From: Deltaproteobacteria bacterium
GTDB taxonomy: Bacteria > Desulfobacterota > JADFVX01
Length of the DNA stretch: 45,318 nucleotides
Assembly (NCBI GenBank): GCA_029860075.1
Contig: JAOUBX010000032.1
Location: 1 to 45,318, forward strand
Direction: 5' to 3'
Within the stretch, counting starts at the first letter, position 1. Every line of letters starts with the position of its first letter. Below are positions 1 to 8,283 of this stretch, piece after piece. The notes beneath the pieces are model-generated. The model saw only the letters and a program-made list of their open reading frames with translations. It was not told the origin of the DNA and did not search any database. Position numbers and translations under genes: made by a program.

Positions 1-191
1 GTAAACTTTGATTTTTCAAAACTACCCTTAACCTCTTCAAGATATAAATCGGATACTGTAGGATTTGTAACGATAGCTAAAGTTCTGCTATTCGTATAAC
101 CTTCAAGGGTTTTTCCGATTTTATTTAACGTGCCATTCCCAATAAAAATAGGGTACGATCGTTCGCCCAAATCAACTTCAACTGTTTCCAT
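1..191 (-). CDS. aroB: 3-dehydroquinate synthase, N-terminal fragment
   Basis: Reading leftwards from an ATG at 189-191, the first 63 codons begin METVEVDLGERSYPIFIGNG, the characteristic AroB amino terminus, and continue into the segment that leads to the NAD-binding half (RTLAIVTNPTVSDLY). The gene runs off the left edge, so only about one sixth is present. AroB converts DAHP to 3-dehydroquinate in the shikimate pathway, in the cytoplasm. It lies 43 bp downstream of aroC on the same strand, so both shikimate genes appear to be the tail of the pilus operon. A purine-rich GATAAGGGA sits just before the ATG. The identification is by recognition of the N-terminal motif; the catalytic residues lie outside the window. 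Confidence 0.88.
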   Translation of the reverse strand, partial: METVEVDLGERSYPIFIGNGTLNKIGKTLEGYTNSRTLAIVTNPTVSDLYLEEVKGSFEKSKF

Positions 192-234
192 GCATCCCTT
201 ATCCATATCACCATTATGGGCAGTATCCCTGTGA

Positions 235-1449
235 TTAAAAGTTTGAAACATAATTCATATAATTTTCATGGTTTTTTTTAATCTCTTCAATAGAATCACC
301 ACCAAATTTCTCCAGGAAAACTCTTGCTATTTCAAATGCAGCAACGGCTTCGCCGATTACGGCCGCAGCAGGAACAGCACAGGTATCAGACCTTTCAATA
401 CTTGCCTCAAAGGGTTGTTTACTATTAATATCTACAGACCTTAAAGGTTTGTATAGTGTGGGAATAGGCTTCATAGCGGCTCTTATTACAATATCTTCGC
501 CATTGCTCATTCCCCCTTCAATTCCACCAGCATAGTTACTTTGCCGTCTAAATTCTTTTCCATCATATTTTATTTCATCATGAACTGCCGAACCAGGCCT
601 TCTTCCTTCTTCAAAGCCAAGGCCTATTTCAACACCTTTTATGGCCTGAATACCCATCATGGCGCCGGCAAGAAGGGAATCAAGCTTTCTATGACTATGT
701 ACATGACTTCCAAGACCTACAGGAAGCCCACTTATGACTACTTCAAAAATTCCTCCAAGGGAATCACCATTTTCTTTGGCCTCATCAATTCTTCTTTTCA
801 TTTTTTCAGAAATTTGCTCATCAGGATGACTGACTTCCGACTTTTCTGCATCTTCGTATATTTCATGGAGTATTTTTTTGTCGCCTTTTGGGTTACCATA
901 ATAAATAGACCCTTTTACGGGTGAATTATCATCTTCCACTCCACCAATACCGGTTACCCAGCTATATGTAATTATACCAAACTGTTCCAGCAACTGCCTT
1001 GCAACCGAACCGGCAGCAACCCTTGCAGCGGTTTCTCTGGCGCTGGATCGTTCCAGAATATTTCTAATATCCCTTTGATTATACTTAATAGCGCCGGAAA
1101 GATCCGCATGCCCCGGCCTCGGTTTTGTTACCGGATTATACTTTGCCTTATCCGAATCAAGACTTTCAACCAATTGAGGACTCATTACATCTGTCCAATT
1201 TTTCCAGTCCTTATTCTCAATAAAAAGTGAGACAGGCGCCCCTGTAGTAACCTCATGTCTTATCCCTGAAAGAAACTCTACAGTATCCGATTCGATCTTC
1301 ATTCTGCCACCCCGTCCATATCCCTTCTGGCGCCTTTTTAACTGACTGTTAACATATGAACTTTTAACTGTGAGATTTGAAGGCATGCCTTCAATAACCG
1401 AGATAAGTCCTTTTCCGTGAGATTCTCCTGCAGTAATGTAGGTCAGCAT
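235..1449 (-). CDS. aroC: chorismate synthase
   Basis: A 404-residue protein matching chorismate synthase over its full length. It makes chorismate from EPSP using reduced FMN, the last shared step of aromatic biosynthesis, in the cytoplasm. Visible family signatures are TAGESHG near residue 6, the Arg-rich [12 protein letters not shown] around 39-50, RPGHADL around 112, and [19 protein letters not shown] around 133-151, which carries the conserved basic residues. The length is at the upper end of the usual 350-400. Its ATG (1447-1449) directly abuts the pilQ stop codon (1450-1452) with no intervening base, which implies translational coupling with the pilus genes. aroB follows 43 bp downstream. 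Confidence 0.95.
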   Translation of the reverse strand: MLTYITAGESHGKGLISVIEGMPSNLTVKSSYVNSQLKRRQKGYGRGGRMKIESDTVEFLSGIRHEVTTGAPVSLFIENKDWKNWTDVMSPQLVESLDSDKAKYNPVTKPRPGHADLSGAIKYNQRDIRNILERSSARETAARVAAGSVARQLLEQFGIITYSWVTGIGGVEDDNSPVKGSIYYGNPKGDKKILHEIYEDAEKSEVSHPDEQISEKMKRRIDEAKENGDSLGGIFEVVISGLPVGLGSHVHSHRKLDSLLAGAMMGIQAIKGVEIGLGFEEGRRPGSAVHDEIKYDGKEFRRQSNYAGGIEGGMSNGEDIVIRAAMKPIPTLYKPLRSVDINSKQPFEASIERSDTCAVPAAAVIGEAVAAFEIARVFLEKFGGDSIEEIKKNHENYMNYVSNF

Positions 1450-4200
1450 TTAAAGTGCCTTTTCTATAATTCTAGGGGTAACAAATATTAGCAGCTCGGC
1501 CCTGTCATCGTTATTAGTCATCGTTTTAAACATCCAGCCGATTAGGGGCAATTTTGAAAGAAAAGGAACGCCAGCCTCACTATTACCTTTCTTTTGGGTA
1601 AAAATTCCACCGATGACTGTTGTATCACCATCTTTTATAAGCACTTCTGTTTGAGCTTCCTTCTTTGCAATACTCGGTGCGCCACCGGCGCCTGCTCTTG
1701 CAAAGTCAGGTTCGTTTTTTGATGCCTTAATCGTTAAAATAATACTTTTATCCTGTTTAACTTCAGGTGTAACGGTGAGCTTAAGACTTGCATCAACAAA
1801 GGTAGTCTGCGTTCCTTCAGCAGAAGTTGTCTCAAAGGGGATAGAAAGTCCCTGTTCTATCGATGCCTGTTTTTTATTGATTGTAACGACTCTGGGCCTT
1901 GAGATGATTTTAGACACGCCTTTTGATTCAAGAGCTGACAATTTAAGGTCCAGTGATATTGTGTTATCAATAGACCCGAAACTAATGCCAATAGCGCCGC
2001 CTGCACTTCCTCCGGTAACGCCGGTACCGGTAAAGCCTGATCCGACAGGCGCATTTAAAACCGTTCCACCTCCGGCGCCGATACCGACACCGACAGAATT
2101 AGGGAATTGATAATTAAGCGCATTTCCATGGGCTGCGTCGACTGCATATTGACTTCCCCATTGAACACCCAGTTCCTTTTTGTAATTAGTATCTACTTCA
2201 ACTATTCTTGCCTCGATGAGAACCTGAGGCGTCGGTTTGTCCAATTCTTTCACTAAAAGTTTGGCTTCCTCTATTGTTCTTCTTATATCTCTAATAATCA
2301 ATAAGCTTGATCTATCATCTACCGTTACAGAACCTCTGTCCGTCAATATTTCCTTTATCTTGGCTGCCATCTCAGATACAGGCGCATGGCTCACAGGAAT
2401 AATTTCAGAATCCAGTTCTACTAATTTTTCCCTGTCTTTCTTGGAGGTTAATGTTTCAGCTTCTTCTTTCTTCAGCTTATCGGCAGGAGCAACTCTAATG
2501 ACATTTCCCACCTGGACCATACCCAGTCCCTTAGCATTAAGAACAATATCAAAAGCCTGGTCCCAGGGAACATCACTTAACTTTATAGTAACCGTACCTT
2601 TTACATCATCTGCTGCTATAACGTTAAATCCACTAACCTCAGCAAAAAGCCTAAGCACATTTCCTATGTCTGCATCTTTATAGTCTAAAGAGACTCTTTG
2701 ACCGGTATAAACTTTGCTCAACGGTTTTACTTTTAAGCTCTTACTTTCAAAGGGAACCTCTTCATCTTTTATTAAGGGCTCATCCCTCTCTGGCGCAGTC
2801 ACCCCGGGAAGAAGTTGAGGTTCATCAATTTTCTCCACTTCAGCTACTTTAGTTTGCAAAGAAGGAGCTTCCTCCTCAATTAATTTTCTTTCAGGCAGGA
2901 CCTGTTTGACCACTTGAACATCGTCACCGTCAGTAGAGGCATCTCTTTCAAAATCGACAAAAATGGTCCCATCATCCTGTTCAGCTATATATTTTGCTTC
3001 TTTATTAAGCTTAAAAACAATTCTCGTTCTTTTCTCTCTGCCAACCTTTTCCTGGTATGAACTAATCAGTGAAACAGGAGAGTTAAATTCAGACGTATCG
3101 AGACTTCTTTGCAATCCTTTCGGAATGGCAGTATTTGGCAGATTTAAAAGGACTTGCTCGGGAGATTTCTTAGTGATCGAATAGTTAACTTTTCCTGTCA
3201 CTGAGACTATAATTCTTGACGCCTCGGGCAGTTGAGTAAATTTCAGGTCCGTCACAACAAACCCTCTCTCACCAGGGTCCTCTCTTGCAGGCAAAGCAGG
3301 AGAGGGAGCAATCGCCGGTGATAAATCCGCTTTATCGAGCACGCCTTTTTTCCCCAAAGAGATGACAAGTGACTTACCTCTTTTTACGATAAAATAATCG
3401 GAAGCTTTATTATTTCTTGAATCCAGCACCAAACGTACCTTACCTTTATGCTGCCCTACTCTGATTGCTTTCAACAGGCTTGCATCAACCTTTATTTTAT
3501 CTTTCTTGTAAAGGTTCTTAACATTAAAAATATCGACAACAACTCTTGCAGGTTTCCCTAATCTAAAGGCATTATAGTTTCCTATGGCTCCATCGCCGGT
3601 AACGACGACAGCCACAGCGCCATCTTCTTTTATCACAGAAAAATCATTTATTACCTTTGCAGGCGGATAGGCTTTCTCCGGCGCAGCGACCTTAGCTTCG
3701 GCTTCGATTTCCGGCCCGGGTTCAATGGATTCAAGCGCTTCAGCGTTCATATCTTCCTGAGTAGCATCATAAGCAGCAGCATAATTATCCACTAAAACAC
3801 TTAATTTATTTCCATCTTTTTCAATCTTATAACCGGTTATTTGCTCTAGTAAAATTTCAATCCTGCCTATATTAACGTCGTCTTCATCAAATTGAGTCAT
3901 CCGAATTTCCTTAACAGTATCATTCTCAACCAAAACAGGCGTCTTTACACTACTGATATCAGCATCACTAATATCAATAACAATCCTTAAAGGATTCGCC
4001 AACTTAAATGCTGTATAAATTGCCGGTTTCTCGCTATTAATAACGATGGACGTTATTTCCTCAGACAACTCTGCGTTTACAGCCTCAATTCTATTAAAAA
4101 GGCCTGATGAACCTAATTGTTTAAAAGTACATCCTGCAGAATACGTAATAATTATGAGGACAAAGATCCCCAATAAAATCCATTTTGAAAGCGCTTTCAT
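1450..4200 (-). CDS. pilQ: type IV pilus secretin PilQ (lipoprotein form with three AMIN domains)
   Basis: 916 residues forming the outer-membrane secretin through which the pilus leaves the cell. The amino terminus is a lipoprotein signal (about 20 hydrophobic residues, then lipobox YSAGC with Cys24). Three AMIN-like peptidoglycan-binding segments follow at about 40-135, 182-285 and 310-420, each with the LRIVIDI or ARVVVDI type strand. An acidic linker leads to a secretin/TonB short N domain (about 500-580, VSLDYKDADIGNVLRLFAEV). The N1 domain is at about 605-690 and the secretin barrel at 735-915, ending GVPFLSKLPLIGWMFK and LLIFVTPRII. A Gly-rich stretch at about 720-745 precedes the barrel. 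The start overlaps the pilP stop by 4 bp (ATGA). Lipid-anchored PilQ would need less help from a separate pilotin, which is an inference. Confidence 0.96.
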   Translation of the reverse strand: MKALSKWILLGIFVLIIITYSAGCTFKQLGSSGLFNRIEAVNAELSEEITSIVINSEKPAIYTAFKLANPLRIVIDISDADISSVKTPVLVENDTVKEIRMTQFDEDDVNIGRIEILLEQITGYKIEKDGNKLSVLVDNYAAAYDATQEDMNAEALESIEPGPEIEAEAKVAAPEKAYPPAKVINDFSVIKEDGAVAVVVTGDGAIGNYNAFRLGKPARVVVDIFNVKNLYKKDKIKVDASLLKAIRVGQHKGKVRLVLDSRNNKASDYFIVKRGKSLVISLGKKGVLDKADLSPAIAPSPALPAREDPGERGFVVTDLKFTQLPEASRIIVSVTGKVNYSITKKSPEQVLLNLPNTAIPKGLQRSLDTSEFNSPVSLISSYQEKVGREKRTRIVFKLNKEAKYIAEQDDGTIFVDFERDASTDGDDVQVVKQVLPERKLIEEEAPSLQTKVAEVEKIDEPQLLPGVTAPERDEPLIKDEEVPFESKSLKVKPLSKVYTGQRVSLDYKDADIGNVLRLFAEVSGFNVIAADDVKGTVTIKLSDVPWDQAFDIVLNAKGLGMVQVGNVIRVAPADKLKKEEAETLTSKKDREKLVELDSEIIPVSHAPVSEMAAKIKEILTDRGSVTVDDRSSLLIIRDIRRTIEEAKLLVKELDKPTPQVLIEARIVEVDTNYKKELGVQWGSQYAVDAAHGNALNYQFPNSVGVGIGAGGGTVLNAPVGSGFTGTGVTGGSAGGAIGISFGSIDNTISLDLKLSALESKGVSKIISRPRVVTINKKQASIEQGLSIPFETTSAEGTQTTFVDASLKLTVTPEVKQDKSIILTIKASKNEPDFARAGAGGAPSIAKKEAQTEVLIKDGDTTVIGGIFTQKKGNSEAGVPFLSKLPLIGWMFKTMTNNDDRAELLIFVTPRIIEKAL

Positions 4201-4763
4201 CTTCTTTTGTCCTCCGCAGATTGGATGACAAGCTCCTTAATCACCGGAACAATCTCACCCTTTTTTTTGTACTTTTCTTCAATCAAAACTTTCCCTTCTG
4301 CAATACCCGCTACCTTCCCCCCACTTTTACCGATAGGAGTGCCGATGTAAATTGTATGACCTTTACCTTCAGGATCCTCAACCATGGCAATGCGTCTCTT
4401 ACCCATAATCATAACGGCGACAAGTTTCAACTGACTTAATTCAAGCGTTTCAAGAAAGGTCTTGGGTTCTCCTGTCTCCGTTGCTATCATTTCTTCCTCT
4501 TTTTCAGCGGCTTTTTCCACAAGAATAGGAAAAAAGGGATCTGTCTTTCCTGATGGATCATAAAAATAGACGACCTCTTCCTCCTTTTTCACCTTTGCAT
4601 CCTGCTTTTTAACAGCAACAGCTTTTTTAGGCACTTTTTTAGCCTTGACCGCCTTGGCAGGCCTCTGACCTGAAGGCGGTTGAGAAGATTCCTCCCCACA
4701 ACCGACCATAACAGCTAACACAAGCAAAGCAAAAATCAACTGTGAAAATCTTAAATTAAGCAT
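4197..4763 (-). CDS. pilP: type IV pilus assembly lipoprotein PilP
   Basis: 188 residues with a lipoprotein signal peptide and lipobox VMVGC (Cys22). A long Lys/Ala/Pro-rich low-complexity linker occupies about 30-65. A compact C-terminal beta domain (about 95-180) begins ETLELSQLKLVAVMIMGKRRIAMVEDPEGKGHTI when read in two pieces, the hallmark of PilP's HR domain that docks on PilQ N-domains and on PilN/PilO. PilP links the inner-membrane platform to the secretin in the periplasm. It overlaps pilQ by 4 bp and follows pilO by 12 bp, consistent with coupled translation in the pilMNOPQ operon. Confidence 0.93.
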   Translation of the reverse strand: MLNLRFSQLIFALLVLAVMVGCGEESSQPPSGQRPAKAVKAKKVPKKAVAVKKQDAKVKKEEEVVYFYDPSGKTDPFFPILVEKAAEKEEEMIATETGEPKTFLETLELSQLKLVAVMIMGKRRIAMVEDPEGKGHTIYIGTPIGKSGGKVAGIAEGKVLIEEKYKKKGEIVPVIKELVIQSAEDKRR

Positions 4764-4775
4764 GAAAATTTAGCT

Positions 4776-5387
4776 CTATTTCTTTCTCTTATTTGCAGGG
4801 ACATTCTTTTTCTCTATAAATTTATAAGTAGTAGCCATACAGTCAATACTCAATTCTAAACGTCCCCCAAGATTCTTTGGTTTTCCAATACTAATCCTGG
4901 AAATATTAATGATCCTGGGCAGTTTGCTGATATTATCAAAAAAGATTGCCGTATCATGATATGTTCCTTTAATCGTTAATTTAATGGGAACTTCGGCATA
5001 AAAGTCCTTAGCTTTTTCTTTCTGAAGAATAATGCTTTCAAAAACAATTCCGGATTGATCACCCATTTTCTCCATATTCACCAACAGTGCTGGAATCTCA
5101 TCGCTACCTGGCAACTGTTTGAGTGCCTGAGCCAGCTTTTCACTTACAATTTTGTTCTCAGCTTCAAATCTGGGCAACTCATCAGCAACAGCCCGTACCT
5201 GATTTACCTTGCTTTGCAAACCTGTAAGTTTTTGCTGTAATCCTTCGACCTCATCCATTTTATCCATATAAAACAAATAAAAGTACAACCCCCCGAGCAA
5301 AAGCATAAGGGCTGCGGATATCAGCGTCTTCTGATAATCGGGAAGCTTTATATAGCCTGTTTTTATAGTTTCAGCATCTAACGCCAT
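4776..5387 (-). CDS. pilO: type IV pilus inner-membrane platform protein PilO
   Basis: 203 residues with the PilO layout: a short cytoplasmic tail, one transmembrane helix at about 24-42 (ISAALMLLLGGLYFYLFYM), a periplasmic coiled coil (about 45-95) and a ferredoxin-like C-terminal domain (about 105-190). The segment ELPRFEAENKIVSEKLAQAL and the following LPGSDEIPALL are typical of the family. PilO pairs with PilN to form the periplasmic alignment ring connecting PilM and PilP. The upstream pilN stop abuts its start codon directly, so translation is almost certainly coupled. Confidence 0.93.
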   Translation of the reverse strand: MALDAETIKTGYIKLPDYQKTLISAALMLLLGGLYFYLFYMDKMDEVEGLQQKLTGLQSKVNQVRAVADELPRFEAENKIVSEKLAQALKQLPGSDEIPALLVNMEKMGDQSGIVFESIILQKEKAKDFYAEVPIKLTIKGTYHDTAIFFDNISKLPRIINISRISIGKPKNLGGRLELSIDCMATTYKFIEKKNVPANKRKK

Positions 5388-5951
5388 TTACTTCCCTTTT
5401 TCTTCCGGTACCGGCGGCTGATAAATAACAAATAAATCAAATTGGTGGACATTCTCACCTGCTATAACTTTCTTTTTTGTTGACTTCAATTTGATATTAG
5501 TGAAGTAATCGGACTTTTCCATCCTAGTCATAAAGGCGGCTACTGCATCATGGTCCAGCGATATACCTTGAAGAGTCAATCCCTTTTTACCTCCCTTCAG
5601 ACTCTCAAGCCACAGTCCTTCGGGAATGACATTACTCAACTCATCCATCAATTTAACGCCGTCAGTCCGCCCGTAATTAAGCTTCTTAATAACATCAAGC
5701 TTTTTCGCCAGCATTTTTGAGTTAGCCTTGAATTTATCTACTTTCGCCTTGATTTTATTAAGTCTCGTCAGTTCAGCTTGCGTTCGCTTTATATCTTCGT
5801 TCAAACCATCTATCTTCCCGGTAATCGACATATGAAGAAAACCTATAAGGGCAAACAAAGCGATAAGCATTAAAACAGCAATCATTGCCTGGGCTCTTAA
5901 ACTCTCTCGTTTGGCAGCCGCCCTGACGGGAAGAAGATTAATTTTAACCAT
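5388..5951 (-). CDS. pilN: type IV pilus inner-membrane platform protein PilN
   Basis: 187 residues starting MVKINLLP, the conserved cytoplasmic peptide by which PilN binds the cleft of PilM. It continues with a transmembrane helix (about 22-45), a coiled coil (about 48-90) and a small periplasmic domain with the LWLESL strand (about 113-118). PilN heterodimerises with PilO in the inner membrane. Its start codon directly follows the pilM stop without spacing, and its stop directly abuts the pilO start: three consecutive genes with zero intergenic bases. Confidence 0.94.
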   Translation of the reverse strand: MVKINLLPVRAAAKRESLRAQAMIAVLMLIALFALIGFLHMSITGKIDGLNEDIKRTQAELTRLNKIKAKVDKFKANSKMLAKKLDVIKKLNYGRTDGVKLMDELSNVIPEGLWLESLKGGKKGLTLQGISLDHDAVAAFMTRMEKSDYFTNIKLKSTKKKVIAGENVHQFDLFVIYQPPVPEEKGK

Positions 5952-7004
5952 TTAATCTCCCTCCGTCCTTATGGCAAGACCAACAGCAACACCAAATGAC
6001 GGCCCGACATCAGAAAGATATTGCCCATCAAAAGCTTTCCCACTGGAAATGGCATTAAAAGGATTGGCCACCTCAACGTGCATACCCAGCTTATCAGACA
6101 TAACCTTGTCAAGATTTCGGACTTTGGCGCCACCACCACAGATATAAACCTTGGAAACATTATCATCAGGATTGGTCGCCATAAAGAAATCAAGTGTTCT
6201 GGCGATCTCTGCAGAAAAAGAGTCGCAAGATTCCTGGATAACGGCCTTAACCTCATCAGGGTCAGCGCCCTCCACCTTCCTGCCGAGCTTCGCCGCATCA
6301 GCATCTTCATAGCTTAATCCGAATCGTTTTGCAATTTCCTCCGTAAATTGTCCACCGCCATTGGCAACATCTCTTGTAAAAAGTGACAAACCATCTTTAA
6401 TGATATTGATATTAGAGAGGCTGGCACCGATATTAACTACAGCTACAGCCTCCCCCTCAGCAAGGGAATAATTTATTTCGAGCATGTTCTGACAGGCAAA
6501 GGCATCAATATCCATGACAACAGGGTTCAGGCCCGCTTCCGCCAAAACTGCCGTATAGTCATCAATAATTTCTTTCTTGGCAGCAACGAGCAACACTTCC
6601 ATTTGGCTCTCATCTGCCGGGTCAGGTCCAAGAATCTCAAAATCAAGGTTTACATCGGCAATATCAAAGGGAACATACTGTTCAGCCTCCCATTGAATGG
6701 AATCAGCCAATTCATCTTCAGTCATGGCGGCCAAAGTTATCTTCTTGATAATTACAGAGTGGCCCGCAACAGAGGTAGCAACATCGGTAGTTTTACCTTT
6801 AACGCTGCCCACAAGCGTTGTTATTGCTTCAGCAATAGCGCTGGGATCCATCAAAGCGCCATCAACAATTGCTTCAGGCGGCAAAGGGGCAATAGCCAGA
6901 TTTACAAGCTGATAGCCTTTCTTGAGAGGCTTGAGCTCAACAAGTTTAATTGAATAAGACCCTACATCCAGGGCAAAAAGATTTTTTTTCTTTAAAAAAA
7001 GCAT
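5952..7004 (-). CDS. pilM: type IV pilus assembly protein PilM (actin-like ATPase)
   Basis: 350 residues of the FtsA/actin-like PilM family. The phosphate-1 loop ALDVGSYSIKLVEL is at about 11-24, the second phosphate/adenosine region VVNIGASLSNINI is around 188-200, and VYICGGGAKVRNLDKVM near 284-300 is the glycine-rich nucleotide-binding loop. PilM assembles on the cytoplasmic face, binds the PilN INLLP peptide and relays motor activity to the platform. It is 31 bp downstream of a small XRE-type gene and is the first pilus gene of the operon. The ATG has a modest AGGTG-type ribosome site about 10 nt upstream. Confidence 0.95.
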   Translation of the reverse strand: MLFLKKKNLFALDVGSYSIKLVELKPLKKGYQLVNLAIAPLPPEAIVDGALMDPSAIAEAITTLVGSVKGKTTDVATSVAGHSVIIKKITLAAMTEDELADSIQWEAEQYVPFDIADVNLDFEILGPDPADESQMEVLLVAAKKEIIDDYTAVLAEAGLNPVVMDIDAFACQNMLEINYSLAEGEAVAVVNIGASLSNINIIKDGLSLFTRDVANGGGQFTEEIAKRFGLSYEDADAAKLGRKVEGADPDEVKAVIQESCDSFSAEIARTLDFFMATNPDDNVSKVYICGGGAKVRNLDKVMSDKLGMHVEVANPFNAISSGKAFDGQYLSDVGPSFGVAVGLAIRTEGD

Positions 7005-7035
7005 AAATTAAGAGCACCTACTATATGGCAGAAAA

Positions 7036-7236
7036 TTAATCGTCCCCAAAAACTCTGGAAGCATCGGACAATTTCAATCCTAAAGCCTTTATAATCTTTC
7101 TTTTAGTATCCATCCGGCAGTCCATCCCTTTCTCCACCCGATCCACTGTGAGCGGAGAAATACCGGCATTTCTGGCAAGCTCTGCCTTACTGACAAGAAG
7201 ACTTTCTCTTATTTCTTTCAATTTATTTTTTTTCAA
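7036..7236 (-). CDS. small XRE-family helix-turn-helix regulator heading the pilMNOPQ operon
   Basis: 66 residues that are almost entirely one HTH_3 (Cro/C1-type) domain: LKEIRESLLVSKAELARNAG followed by ISPLTVDRVEKG, then IIKALGL. The start is a TTG at 7234-7236, chosen because AGGTGG (complement of 7241-7246) lies 4-5 nt upstream and no other start gives a complete HTH. It is first in the pilus operon, 31 bp before pilM. It may autoregulate the operon through the palindromic DNA at 7332-7366; this is inference. Small HTH proteins before pilM are seen in other deltaproteobacteria, to my recollection. Confidence 0.85.
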   Translation of the reverse strand: MKKNKLKEIRESLLVSKAELARNAGISPLTVDRVEKGMDCRMDTKRKIIKALGLKLSDASRVFGDD

Positions 7237-7280
7237 ATCGCCACCTAATAATACAAGTTATATTAGCATCAATATGCACA

Positions 7281-7308
7281 ATTAAAACATATCTAAAACC
7301 AATGTCAA
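7281..7308 (-). promoter_or_regulatory. sigma-70-type promoter for the HTH-pilMNOPQ-aroCB operon
   Basis: On the minus strand, TTGACA (complement of 7303-7308) is followed after 16 bp by TTTAAT (complement of 7281-7286). Predicted transcription starts near 7274, about 38 nt before the TTG start of the HTH gene. The -35 is a perfect consensus; the -10 differs at its second position. Confidence 0.6.
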
Positions 7309-7331
7309 GCATTTTTTTACAATTTATTATA

Positions 7332-7366
7332 AATTACATATAATTATATGTAATTATATGTAATTA
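7332..7366. promoter_or_regulatory. AT-rich palindrome and 10-bp direct repeat, candidate operator
   Basis: Positions 7332-7355 form a perfect 24-bp palindrome with half-site AATTACATATAA. The unit TAATTATATG occurs twice in tandem (7341-7350 and 7351-7360) and is followed by TAATTA, giving one-helical-turn phasing. It sits about 25 bp upstream of the -35 element of the HTH/pilM promoter, a position suited to an activator or a looping regulator. The obvious candidate binder is the adjacent XRE protein; this is inference. Confidence 0.5.
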
Positions 7367-7477
7367 AGATTCTGCCCAGGAGCTGAATCTATTAGGAAGC
7401 ATAAAATAGAGAGGAACTAAAAGTACCTGCACAGGATTTGAGCAATATAGGGGGGGGGATATTCTTTAAAAGTAACC

Positions 7478-8272
7478 TTATCTTCCATAATCAAGATTAA
7501 AAACTTGAAATGCACTGGCATTACCATCGGAAACAACTACCTTGACGGCAACCGTACCTTGTCCATTCTCCGGTACTTTCCATTCTATCAAGCCTGACGA
7601 AGGATCGATAATCATTGCCGGAGGAAATTTTTCCAAACTGAATGTCAAATCATCTCCTTCGGGATCTGTAACCTCGACCTGGTAAGTAAAAATACCATCT
7701 GAGAACTTACCCAAAGGTGACGATGTGATTTCAGGCGGTCTGTTTAAAATAAGCAGTGAAGGGGACATTCTTTCATCGCCCTTCCCCTCCTCATCATAGG
7801 GCGTCACAAAAGCCGTCACAAAATCGCCTCTTTTAAAGCCCACCGTATCAAGTTCCTCTCCTGTCTCACGAGGGAGGAATTTTTTGTTTTTCTGCCAGCG
7901 ATAATAATAATATATTTCGTCATCCTCGTCGTCGACGGCGGATACATCAACTTTTACCTTCACGCCGGGGTAAAGGACTGAAGGCGTCAGTTCGAGAGCC
8001 GTAATTTCCGGCGGTGAATTCTCAGGACCAATTTCCTCTTCATGAGGGACATCTTCCTTCTCCTCCTCATAAGTATTGCCTGAAGAAAGTGAGTCATCTG
8101 ATAAAATGGGGTCCGGCTCAGCAGCAGATTCGTGTTCTGTATTTATCGTTGCAGTTGAATCAGGGGAGGGAGGCCTTGCCTCCTTCCCCTTGCAGCCGGC
8201 TAAAAGCCCCCCCAGGAAAAGCAGAAAAAAGCAAACAATAAATTTCTTCTTTACAGGAACCATATTTAACAT
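7478..8272 (-). CDS. exported lipoprotein with Ig/cadherin-like domains, downstream of pilY1
   Basis: 264 residues. A lipoprotein signal ends in LLAGC (Cys27), followed by an acidic Ser/Glu/Pro-rich linker to about residue 88. Two beta-sandwich-like modules follow: one beginning PPEITALELTPSVLYPGVKV with a DDEDDEIYYYYRWQ strand, and a second beginning NRPPEITSSP with YQVEVTDPEGDDLTF and ASGLIEW-like text (SSGLIEWKVPENGQG), the classic He_PIG/putative-Ig pattern. It lies 11 bp after the pilY1 stop and is the last gene of the minor-pilin operon, so a role in pilus-tip function or anchoring is plausible but unproven. A second ATG three codons in (8263) is possible, but neither has a strong ribosome site. 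Confidence 0.75.
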   Translation of the reverse strand: MLNMVPVKKKFIVCFFLLFLGGLLAGCKGKEARPPSPDSTATINTEHESAAEPDPILSDDSLSSGNTYEEEKEDVPHEEEIGPENSPPEITALELTPSVLYPGVKVKVDVSAVDDEDDEIYYYYRWQKNKKFLPRETGEELDTVGFKRGDFVTAFVTPYDEEGKGDERMSPSLLILNRPPEITSSPLGKFSDGIFTYQVEVTDPEGDDLTFSLEKFPPAMIIDPSSGLIEWKVPENGQGTVAVKVVVSDGNASAFQVFNLDYGR

Positions 8273-8283
8273 TACCGACAGTA

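Noticed and set aside
541..924. 127-codon plus-strand frame inside aroC
   Set aside because: Antisense shadow of a gene with full-length family match.
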